NCBI GenBank assembly: GCA_900708905.1
Contig: CAADRB010000014.1
Span: 2,521,822 to 2,585,821, forward strand
Source: Hymenolepis diminuta
Lineage: Eukaryota > Platyhelminthes > Cestoda > Cyclophyllidea > Hymenolepididae
Reading direction: 5' to 3'
Length of the DNA: 64,000 bases
Positions 1-12,300 of this stretch are shown piece after piece. Both the position numbers and the translations under genes were made by a program. The stretch's first letter is position 1. Every line of letters starts with the position of its first letter. The notes beneath the pieces are model-generated. The model ran no database searches. It was not told where the DNA came from and saw only the letters and a list, made by a program, of their open reading frames with translations.

Positions 1-327
1 GGAATCAGACGGGCTCCATCAATTGGCACTTGGAGGTGATGTTGACGTGATGGCGGCGATTGTTTGGTCACAACTGCAGAGGTCGCGGTGGGAGAAGGTG
101 TTGGTGAAGGTCGTGGACCACCTTCGTGAAGAGATGAGGGCGGTGGGGATGTCGGTGAAGGCGCTGGACTGTCTAGAAGGCGTTGAAGTAGATGGAATGG
201 AGTGTCTGCGGGAGGTGGCGTTGTGGTTGCACTTCGGAGATCTACTGGATGAGCTCCGGGTGGAAGCTGGTCTGCCACAGCCGCCTCTGCGGACGCCTGG
301 AGGTTCTCGGAACTCAGCTGACCATTC
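1..327 (-). CDS. unc-13: unc-13 coding exon 14, partial at window edge
   Basis: From residue 629 onward; acceptor TTAATTATAG. No stop is met before base 1. The sequence is Ser/Pro/Thr/Ala-rich (ATTTPPPADTPFHLLQRLLD, PSPTSPPPSSLHEGG). Local GC is clearly above the flanking intron, as expected for an exon. A plus-strand open frame over the same bases is its shadow. Confidence 0.75.
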
Positions 328-3300
328 CTATAATTAATGAGGCTGTCTAATGTTACCATTACTTAAACCCATTTGCATTTAGGGATCTCTAAAGTTGATG
401 TAACTTGAATGATATGAATTTTAGGAATTTCATAGAGGGAAACTGTCAATGCCAGGATTTAGGTTCTCTGATTAGTTCTCCCACAACTGATAAGAAAATG
501 CGTCTCAATGGCCGAATTTCAAATTTCGCAAATATCTTTTTTCGAAACATCGGAATTTAATATTGTACATGTTATTTTCGTATGGATATCTTTTTGATCT
601 CAAGGATATTTGTTCGATAAGAGTCTAAAAATCCAAGTAAAATCACATAAAATTTCAACGAACAAGTCCTGCACAACGTTCCGTTTAGTTGTAAGTAGGT
701 CATAGTTTAGTGAAAAACAATTTGATGGTTAAATATAAAATAACATTAACGAACGAATACTGAACGAATTTAGAAAGAAAGGAATTGTTATCCTCCACTC
801 CATTTCACCGTTTTGGAGTCATAGGGCCAAACCAAACATTGGATACATTTAGAGTTGATAATGTTTATTCGATAATATCTAAAAGCAAATAAACTACACA
901 GATCCCCTTTAGATTTGCAGAATGCAACGAGGATTTCATATCGTCTTATCGCGTGCCTGCAAAACAATACTGTTTTCCAGGAGTTCGTTATTTTTATTTC
1001 ACGAGATGGAAGTAAGTGAATGCCAACACCTTAGTCACTATCAAATTCTCAAATAGTAATAGGATCAATTGGCAAATTCAAAGACGAAATCGATAAATCT
1101 TTTCACCTCAAAGTTATGTAAACTGTGATATCAGACATCCGAATTTTGGACATGACCAAACTCCTGGCCAGACCTTCAAGATGATTAGAGCCTGTCAATA
1201 ATTAATAAACACGAACTAGGAATTTTTCTGGGCACTTCTCAATATGTTTAAAAACCAGCTGTTCAGTTACTTAAGGGAATACCCTGATTAACTGACAGGG
1301 AAATTCTTCTTGCTGTTATCATAGATAGATAAAGAAGCGTATTCAAATCATATAAAAGAACAAAATTCTCAGGCTAAATGTACTTGGAGGCAGTAAAACA
1401 CAAAGCCAATCTTTCTTTTCACCATCAGGAAATCTACTGTTGTAAGCTAATACTTCTATATGTTCGCGTTTTCTCCACCTTCTCTATCAATCAAATAGGA
1501 AAGAAATTAGATATATCCGTTGTTAGATTGATGGGACATCTTTATTAACTCATAAAATAAATATGCTAACAACATGTCTTATACATTACTGTATACGTAT
1601 ATACCCTTATAAAAGAAAATTAATAAACAAGCTATATAAAAAGTGATAATTAAATTAAAATGCATGAAAACCCCTCTCCAAAAATCATGGATGTAAGTTT
1701 ACTGAGGAGCTCATTAGGGATCAAAATCATGGAGCAGTACAACAAAACACAATGAAAATATCAGTTAAGTAAAAAGTGAAGAAAGTGATGAATCCAGAAT
1801 TCAATTGAAGGAAGCCTTCCGGTAGTTGATTTCTTCTTGATCTTCTCTCACCTAATTAAACTACTCTAAAGTTCAAATAATTTTTCATAATCGCTTTGCT
1901 ATTAACAATAATGTATACTCTACCCCACTATGAATACTAAAACGATTAGTGAAAGTAGGAATAAAACTTTTGAATCTCGAGCAAAAGTTATACTTCATTT
2001 AAACTTATTTAAAATTAAATTTTAAACTGGGGATACTACTTCTGGAAGTGATATTTGTACACTCGAGAAACCAAATTTACAAGTGTAAGTTCACTTTTAA
2101 TGTCACTTTGATGGCTAAATAAATGTCTTTGATGATGAATCTTCAAATTAGTAGCGTTTTCATAAAATTCGAAGTTACTAAAATAGTCTAGACTGGTTAC
2201 ATTTTAATTACCACCTCATAATATTTCTTAAAATATTTTACTGATGATCGGGGTGCGAGAACATTAGCCTAATAACAGTTTTTTGAATATCGGATTCAGA
2301 AAAATGATCGATGTTTCCTGAGCTCAAACTGCCACTTTAGGTAATACAAAGCTTCCAGATTTAGGTCATTCCCTTTTCAGAGCTTCAACATTTTTTATAC
2401 ATCAAAGAGGTTGATCATTTTCTGCTTAATGACAGTGATGAAAAACTCACTATGCTTTTCAGCGATAAAAGTATCATTTCCCGTTGAGCGAATTCCGAGA
2501 GCGTGAGTGAAGAGAGAAAGATGCACAATACAGTATTAAAGTTGCTTTAAGTGTCGGAGCATTGTCATGAGTGTAATTAAACTGGTGCGTGTGAGCGTTA
2601 GAAGTTAACACAAAAGGGAAATTGCGCTAATCGGAAATGAAACGAATAATAATATTTTTTTCTCTCTAAGGAGTTGTGGTAGGATGAGAGGAGAAAGATG
2701 TCTCTTTAATTGGAGTTTGCTATAAAATTATTGTTTAAGTATTTTCTTATTATCGCTTAAGTATCACTGCTATTGTTCGAACTGTATGTCTAGCTATAAA
2801 GATAGCCACTGTTAGTAGTCATAGCAGGAACTTTTTACAACATACAGAATCATATTAAAATTAAATGTGGACGGAGGAGATTCTGTGGTAGTTTTCCGTA
2901 TCATATCAGTTGAATGAGTGGATGGTTAGACTTAGGCATTTTTAATTGAAAAAAGGGAAGGAGAATTTTTAATTTTTTCATGCATATCTTTCAGATTAGA
3001 TCGGAGAGTACGCGTTAGCATTGACAAAAGATATATTTTTGTATTTAAGGTGGAGGGGGAGGGGAAGGGGTATTAAATGTCTTCTTTAGGTCAAAAAAGA
3101 TGAAAACAATTAATACCATTAGAATAAGGCTTCGAATCTCTAATACTGCTTGATTGGTCAACACTCCTTCTTGGAGATCATAGTGTAACTCATTAAGAGT
3201 ACAACAAGTATTCTGATTATATGTATAAAAAATTCCCTTATATCAGTCTAAAGTATTCAGTTTGCCTTTCCGCTTATGCAGTAAAACAGCTTTCTCTTTT

Positions 3301-6300
3301 ATCCGTCCCAACAGGATCATTCGAACGAAGTATCAACAGTTCTTGAACATTTTAAACGGATCTTTAAGTTTTACAGGCTCCAATCTAATTCCTTGGAACC
3401 CAGAGTCTCAGCATTAAAAGGCCTTACTTTAGTTTTTCCATCGTCGATATCCTGTTCGCGACTCAAGTAGCTTCTACTCTCTATATTAGACAAAAACGTT
3501 GTGAAATCTAAATTTACCTTGTAGATATGAATATTTAACTTTGATATATTTTAAGAAAGTTGAGAACATTCCAATTTTTACTATCTGTGATCAATTCTGT
3601 ATCGGTTGGCCTTTTAAGAGTTACAGTTGATGGACCTATGGATAACCACTCCCTCTTTCAAATAACTTTGCTTAAGAAATAAAATTAGAAGTCCAGATGA
3701 TAGGTCGAAAATCGACTGAGTCCTATGAAGTTTAATTCATTAAGTTAGATGAATAAAGAGCAGTTACTAAATGCAGTTATCTAAGTAAACTCTGTAGATC
3801 GGAAAAGATAAAGTACATTTGTCTATCAAATAACTTTTTACTTTATTTCGATTTTGAATAGTCTGCATTATTCTTTATCAAAAAGAAGGCAATCAAGCCT
3901 ACTATACTTTGCATAATATGTGTCGGTCTGATTAAAGTTCTAGCGAATTTATTGTCTTCCCATTAATTGAGAGACAAAAGTTTAGTAAAACTGGTCCAGT
4001 TCTCCAAAATATCTTACCTGGATTAAATGCATAGTTTCCAAAAAGCAGTTAACATTGTCGTAGAATAATTTACATCCGTTTCATGGTTGCTAAACTTGAA
4101 ATCTAACAAGTCAATCAAGATAGTAGCATTGAAAGAAAAATAGAAGCGACCAGCAGTTGAATCATTTCTCTAACTTAAGGCGTGTTGAGAAAATTCTAAG
4201 AGTGCTCATCTAGAGTAACGTGAGGACTTTTTAGCTTAGCGGTTCGCATTCTTTCAATCTTTATAGCCTATTTATGCAGCCATTTAAAGTACTAAATGAA
4301 AACCAATCTCGTTACCACCAATCACGTTGACATTCACGTATACTAATATCAAACATTTTGTTATTTTTACCTAATTTGAATATCTAATACATAAGTCAAT
4401 TTAATTAAAGGGGAAATAAACTAGTGTATGTCTGACAATTTGAAATACCTGAACGATACGTCCAAGGAAGTGATCTCCCTAACACATGGTAATTAAATGA
4501 AGTAATTAACACCTGTTAGATGGAAAAAAACTTTCTATTTGCTATCTAAACAGAGACTCGCATTAATGTCTTTGCATTTTTCTCTGAAAAGAACAAACCG
4601 ACCTTAGTAAAAGCTATCCTACTGAATTTACGCAAAGTCTACCAAATCTTAACCGAAAGCACTTGCTACAATGAAAAATAAGGAGAACGAAACAAAATTA
4701 TAGTTGGTTTGATTTAATTATTATGTGCAACCTCAGTTACAAGCAATTCTACCGAGTCGTTTCCAAAATTTAAATGCTGAAGATATAATTATAGAAGAAG
4801 TAATTTCTCCTTTATTTCGATTTATGTCATAAGTATATAACGATGCTGGAATAAGTAATGTATCAACTTACAATACGTTCATATCGTATGCATCCTCACT
4901 TTTCCGACGAATACAGGGAGAACTTGAGCGACTGCAAAAGAAGGAAATTGAGTAAATGCGAACTGCTGAGTAGACAAAACAAAAAGTAAAATCATCCATT
5001 TTGTGATTTGAATCTTTTCGTATACGTGTATTTTAAAATGCAACTCTATTCTCCATTCTCTTTAAGATCGTTGATATTCAGTATCCTGTCAAGGTAGACG
5101 CTGAAGGGATAATATGTCAATTAAAGGATATCACAATGAGAACTGACCTATGCAATGATTTATATACCTTGATTTTTGTACTGTCATTTAATTAAGAAAA
5201 TATTCTTATGCCACTTATATTTCAGGGATCCTGTCAAAAACACACACAGGAGAGTTGCTTTTCTTGTTCTCACAGACTATTCATCACTTTCCTAACGAAC
5301 AGACTCCTATTCTTATCGTCCTTATTGTTTTGCTGTCTCTTATCCTCTGTGTTCGTGTTAAGATTTCAATAAGGCTTTAAATTCACCATAGATTATAGAT
5401 TACTGTCATTAATTAAAATGGAATAAGGATTCGAACCAACGACACTTCACGAGCCTGACACGAATGATACCAGTGAAATGCTCTCTTCAAAATAGAGCTT
5501 AGTAAAATTACGCAGGTGATTACTACCGTTGGGTTTAGGGTAACAACTAACGCCTGATAGGTAGCACCAATTCTAGAACAGAAGACCAAGAACTGACTGG
5601 GCTAAATTTTTTGATCAATCCACAGTGAGGGTTCAAGCAGGTAAGAGAACGATGAGGGACAGAGGTGATGGGAGGTCAGCCTAGGCGCGTGTTGCAGACA
5701 CGCTTGTTGTCTACACGTGTGCGTAGGTGAGAATACAAAGGCAGCTTATTTGAGTCAATAAGGCGAGGACGCGCCTGAGGTATGAGTGCAGTGTACTTTC
5801 AAATAAAATGGGACAGTTGTAGAAACAAAGGAGATTCGATAAACTTGTCTAGATTTGACAGATAGGGGTTGAGTCATAGGGACATAAAGATATCATTGCG
5901 CCTTTCATTGTGGACGAAAAACCGAAGTATTTCCATAGGGGATGCGAATAAAGGGTAATTTTGGGAATGCATAGAGGAGTCAGTCTTTACTACCACCATC
6001 GGGCTGTAGTTCCATGATATTAACACTTCCTTACCACTAACTGAGACGTTCATAACAACAAATTGTTAAAGAAGTCTAGAGTAGCTGAAAGTGAAAACAT
6101 GCACAAGTTAACAAGGTCAAATTAAAACCAGGGCAAGACTAAATATGCTTGTTTAGCAGCGTGTTTAGGACAATGACCAACTGTTAAATAAAAACATACG
6201 GTGGATACTCACCTTAAGGCAAGGGATGGTTTTTCTGCACTGGGACTTGAGGCATCAAGGTGGAAACTTGCTCCAATTGGACTGAACCGCCGACTGTGAT

Positions 6301-9300
6301 CAAAGCTAAAGAAGGACAAAAGAAGAAGAATGGAATGGATTATGTAAACGACAAGTTATATTGGCTGTTAATAGAACCTCTTATTGTAGTGATAAGATAA
6401 GCTGCTCAATATGGTTATCTGTGTAATGTATGAAATATACCTTATTATTTTTGTATCAACCTCGTAGTCGGAATCACAGGAGCACCACTGCCCGACTTGA
6501 TCCCCGAAACTGGAACAATAAATTAAAAACATGGTTATTAATATGAATCAATGGGACATTTAGAGATTAAATAATGATACTCCGTAATGATGATTTGCAA
6601 CTACTTGGCAATATAAATGAGGTGGAAACTTGTCTCTTGTCCGTAGTTTGTGAAAGCTAATTCAGGAGGCAGAGCGGATATTGGAAAATTAATGCATTAA
6701 CATTGTAAGTAATCAGACATACTTGAGTTTCTTGAAAATACACAGATATTGAATTCCGATTTTCTCGATAGATGAGGACGTTTATTTCCTACGTCAATAA
6801 ACACCAGCTTGAATTATGGAGATGGAAGTGGATATTGTGGTGTGTTGACTTGGGTTCCAATATATCTGTGCCAATCTGGCCCCACATATTCTACTCAACT
6901 GCGTTCTCTCACTTTCCTGCCTCTTACGAACTCTTACGAATAAGTGGTTCTCATAAAGATTCGTCCCCTCCTAGTCCCTGCACTTAGGCCTATTTCATTA
7001 TCATTCGCGCCGCATCCTTCATTCCCTATGTTTCCACAATCATGAATCGGACGCTTGGTGCGAATTTCAATTTTTCTCTCATTTTCCGTGTTAAGATTCA
7101 CGTCTTTGGTGGAGTCCGGTGTTCTATACTCTATCGTAAACAGCCTCACGTATCAAAGTATCAATGGGTGCGTACATTAGCCCCATAATAATCATTCCTG
7201 AATGTACTTCTCGATTTTATAAGAATTTTGTGTCTCGTTATGAATACAAAGTATGTTCTAGGAGCTCCCTTTTGTTTATGAAATAAAATTGAGGATAGCA
7301 GACCCCCAAGATGCAGTCCATTTGCCTTAATTAAATAGTCATATTCAGCCTAAGTCCTATGAAGTCCTATGACCTGGGATATAATGATGGTGACAAGTAG
7401 GTGGTATGTAGGGGGAGGGAGAGGGGGGNNNNNNNNNNNNNNNNNNNNNNNNNNNNNNNNNNNNNNNNNNNNNNNNNNAATCGCTCCAACATAGTGAAAT
7501 GAGGATGATGGCCAGTAATCATGACTTGAAAGAGTATGTTTTTTGCACCTAGAGAGAAATTAATAAATATATTAAATGATAATTTCAAGTCATAAACTCT
7601 AGCTCAACCCCAGCAATCCAATAGATTAAATATTCTCGCTTAAATATATATTCTCAACGTTATGGCTTAAAAGAAGCCTTTCTCTTAATACGCGGGAGAG
7701 CAACGTTTTAATTGTAACTTTTGCAAAATTATATACTTGGTATGATTTTTTACCGCTTACCAACTGATATGATTTTTGCAAGCAAATGATTGCTTTCGTC
7801 ACCAAAAATATAAAACTTGCGTAGGCATCAGCAGAACTAAGCTTATCTACTTACTTTATATGTTAAATATGACTTTGACCTAGAGAAAAGTAAGCAACAT
7901 GACAAGAGATATGAGCAGAACCTTTCATAAAATCTGTAATAAATTTTCTGGGAAGACAGTGAGCTAAGGAATTGGAATAGGGGAAATTAACTCTCAGATC
8001 AAAAACCTATGTTAGGTAGAGGGGTACCAGCATAGAGCGTCTCTCTGGTGAGAGACTTGGGGTTGACTAGCCAGATTTGACCTATGCAGTTAGTCATTCC
8101 GTCCATTGTTGAATATCGAACCCATGACTTTTGGCCTCGCAGACAAGCACGTTAACCATTGTGGTGCAAGGAATACTATCAAAAATCTCTTTCACAAAAC
8201 ATTTTATATATCTTTAGGGCTGGATTCCAAAAATTGTAAGGTTTTACTACAATTCTTGCAAGAAGTAATTATAAAAGATAAGTAGTTGGGAAAATAAATA
8301 CAAAAAAGAGATAAGGGATCCCTGAAAACAATGAAGTGGCAAAAAATGGGGTCACTAGAATCAAAAATGTAAATACTGTATCCTCAACAAAGTATTGAGA
8401 CATAACTTTTGCAAAACTAAATTCTCATCTCATTATACCTCACTTCCTTCTCTATCAGATACCAAATTATTTAATCTTATAAATCAGATATTGTGAGTTC
8501 GATATTCACTAGTGCACAACAAATGACCCAAATGCCCGAACGCACTGGTCAATTCTAGTCAAAAAGAAGCAGGGTAGAATATAGCGCTTTCGAGATATCT
8601 CCCTCCTTTCCAAGTCAAGTAAATTTAGCACTTTCCTCAACGGAGTTGAGAAGTATTTTGGAGTGGTCTGTTGGAACTGGAACTCAAAGCTATTTTGCCT
8701 AGGTGATTCATTAATTGACAATCTTACATGGTTGGATTGAAATAATTTATGAGATAAAGGGGCGAATATCAATGTTAGGATACAAAGGTAGTTATCTAAG
8801 TTCGGATCTGAGTCATAAACACTGTGAAGGAAACACAAGATTATGTAATTACGATCTGTATATTTCACGGATAAACTGACAAAAAAATAATCCAAAGGAA
8901 GCTTAAAACACATATAAAATAAATTTCATATTTTATTTAAATATGCATAGAAGTATTTTTGGAATACTCCATTATTACATTAAGTATCACATCTACCTAT
9001 ACACCATGTAACAGCGAATATTAATTATTAAATAAATTAATAAATATAAAATAAATAAATATAAACTGAACAAATATTTCCAATCCCAGAGTATTTCAAA
9101 TACTCTTGAAATACAACGTATTTTACAGGTGTCAAGAATAAGGACAAGAACCCCTTGAATCTTAATGAAAAACTCTCCAATATATGGTTCAGCAAGTGAA
9201 AAGGTGCAACAAAACACTGCCAAATTAATCTGCCGCTACGTAGTCCCCTAAATCTGCACCTGAATCAGTAGCATTAATGAGGTCGTAACAGTCACAGATG

Positions 9301-12300
9301 GAGCTCAAGAGACTTGCTAAAAACAAAAATAAGGAGGGAATAGTCGTGGCTTTGTTAATCACTCATTGACACTCACTCCTCCATTTTCCAAATTCTATAT
9401 ATTCTATTTCTCTACAAATAAAGAGCTTCTCACTCCCAGTCACCATCCTCAGTCATCCAATCTCATCTCCCTTCTAGTATATACTCCGATCCTCTATGTG
9501 ACACTACAATGTTAATATTAGAAAGCGTTAATGTTTGTGAGGTCACAATTTTTCGGTGCTCCCACAGGCTCCCTAGTTTGTGAACGTTGTTTTGGATAAT
9601 TCATTCCCGCATGTTGCTAACGGTATTAATTACTATACAAGTAATAGTTATTTGAATGTACAAACTTTGCCTAACTTACTCTGTTGCCATACAAATCTAA
9701 AATGTTTACTTCTTGACCTAGCCTATCTCTAATTTTTTAATTGTTTTCCATAGTTGTAACTTGAAATAATGTAACACGATGTAAAAAGTAAAGACGTGTC
9801 TCTAGGGTCTTCTGGATCTATTGTACGCAGTTCTAAATATACTATGTCAACGACTACAACTAAATAACGAAGTAATTTCTTACTCGAAGACTTGGTGGCC
9901 CTCATAAGGCGAGAAGGCACTACCAGGCAGAGTTCGACTTCCGCCCTGTGTGTGACCCTTCCCACCATTGCGCAGATTATTTCGTCGATGGTTAGGGGAT
10001 CTGCCTGTCCAGAGATTTGTGAAGATAGGAGGTGAGCTGAACCCAACGCTCGACCGATGAGACCGTCTTGTAATGGGGATCTCCTGGATTGAACCTCCTG
10101 CTCGCGGTTGCCTTCGATCATTCTGCACTTGGTAATCGTGCCGGCTGTAACAGAGATGATCATAGGGAAATAGCTTTGCACTTACTGCATAGCACACCCA
10201 TGTCTACACTATGATAACCATTTTGCAAGCTCTAAAAATGGCTTGATATTTGGTCATTTATCATTAGATGTCTGGATCTTAAGACATGATCGTCTCTGAC
10301 TAAAGAGGATTGAGCATCACGTTGGAATCGCTCAAGATTTAGTTTTCACATTATGTACACAGAAGAAAATAATCCTTTTAGCAAGTGAATGCTAAATAGC
10401 TTCACTTAGTTTGGATGCAAAATAGGGAAACAGTGTATAGATAGATAATTTCATTTTCATTTTCCCGAAATGAACAAAGAAATATAATATTCATTAGAAT
10501 AGGAATCCCCGCCCGTCAATATTGATCCGAAAAGAGATGACAATATATTAGTGGCAGATGTATAGAGACAACATAGCAAACCTCTATTGGCCAACCAATT
10601 CTGAAGGCTACGGACTCTCAGAGAAACATGGGAGTCAGGTTATAGATTTCGAACTTTGAACTAGGTTAGGATGCAACCAGCAATGCTATTTAGTAAAAAA
10701 CTAGAGAACCTGTCGATTCCAGAACTGAAGCGGAATAAAATTCTCTTGATGTTCTTACCTTTATTATCAATATGCATCTCTTATTGCTTGGATGCTTCCT
10801 CATGATTAAAACCAAAACATGTTTATCTACTTTACTATACAAAACTAAACTTCACATCAAAGTAGATTCGTATGTCCTGTATAAAATGTCGGATGGACAA
10901 AGAATTGAAAAGCAACGAGGGATATTTTCATTTCACCAAAATAGAGATGTTTTGCCTGAACTATTAAAGGACGTATTTGATTACTTTGTGACTTATTTTA
11001 TTCAACTTAACATGGTAGTTACTTTAAAGTAGTTCTTTGCAAAACGAATCATTTTAACATGGGTATTCTTTATCAGAAGTAAATATTCTTTAAATGTTTC
11101 TAGAAATGATCACAAAGAAAAGATTTAGTAATAAAATAGCTAAAATTTCTGATCAGTATTTGGGTAGGTAAGGGTAAGTTGGCGAGAAGAATAATTCAAA
11201 ATTCTAACTTCAACTCTTCCGGCCAAAAGCCGCCACTGCACACCGCAAGCGGGATAAAAGAAATAGATAAAAGCTCAGCCGGTCAAGAACCAAAGCTTTT
11301 CTACCAACAAAACATTTTAATTTTGCGATACCTAAAATATCATACTCTTTGGAAGAAGAATGGAAGATTATAATCAAATTTACTCAGTTCACTTTGATTG
11401 GACAATACTTATTAAGCTCTGCTTAGTTAAACTGTTAACTATCTCAAGAACATGTAAGAGCATGCGTAAGCTGCTAAATATCATGTAGGATCATTCTGTT
11501 TCTCAACCTTGAAAGAAATGAATTGGAGTGACAAGACGGACGACCGGTCAATAAGCACTGGATATCATGGATAAGAATATGCCTAGTAATTCAGGTGACG
11601 AATAAGTAAATTCAAAATTGGGGGCGGGAACTACCCAATAAATAAATATTACAACAATCAATATGAAATGAAGTAAGACTCTCTGATGAGTTGACTTTAC
11701 TCTCTGCATTTTTTTCAAGGCGCTCGTCTATTGTCATTGATGGTACTTACTGCTAACAACTTTCAGTTTTTCCACAACAGACAGTAGTGGCATTTTCTGT
11801 TTTACTGCCAGTTATGATAACATGTAAGTAGCGAAACGTTTGGAAAAAAATTAATACCAATGTGCTTTGACAACCACAATTCGAAATACCGTAATAAAAG
11901 CCCCTAAGAAACGTTGGTTCGAAAGCAAATGATGGACTAGGTAATCATGTATTGGTACATATATGAGAACGATTAATAACTGTAATCAACATTCTGTTTG
12001 AAATACAGATAAACTTTATGGACTATGAAAATAAAAGATTCAGAGACGTTCTAGGACAGATTTGTGAATGATATTTCAAGAAAAGTGAGATACCTATTTA
12101 GAAGGAATTAGAGAGTAGGAAATTTATTTCTCTGAACAAAATTCTATAGGAATTTTTAGAAGTCCACGATTATTTGACAGCTAGTACAAATCGTAAAATT
12201 TTGACTGCCATAAATTTGGACAGCTAATAACGAATTTTAAATGTAAATTTTATTTTAAAAATGCAATTTTAAAATTAAAAATTACAAAAGTATGCTTTTG

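Larger units (their letters stand above)
6510..9883 (-). other. unc-13 intron 11 (3.4 kb)
   Basis: Noncoding. Contains a 50-N assembly gap (7429-7478) in a G-rich tract, one copy of a 54-nt duplicated sequence, and a SINE copy at about 8036-8170. The short open frames have no splice support. Confidence 0.55.

Noticed and set aside
23..337. Plus-strand open frame of 104 codons
   Set aside because: Antisense shadow of unc-13 exon 14; the minus strand reads a Ser/Pro-rich protein that joins exon 13 in phase.
5424..5490. Functional tRNA gene on the minus strand
   Set aside because: A good B box but T arm and acceptor stem do not pair; better explained as a SINE head.
11680..11710. Hammerhead ribozyme core (CTGATGAG)
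   Set aside because: No matching GAAA-containing strand and stems nearby; the motif occurs by chance in a family B repeat.
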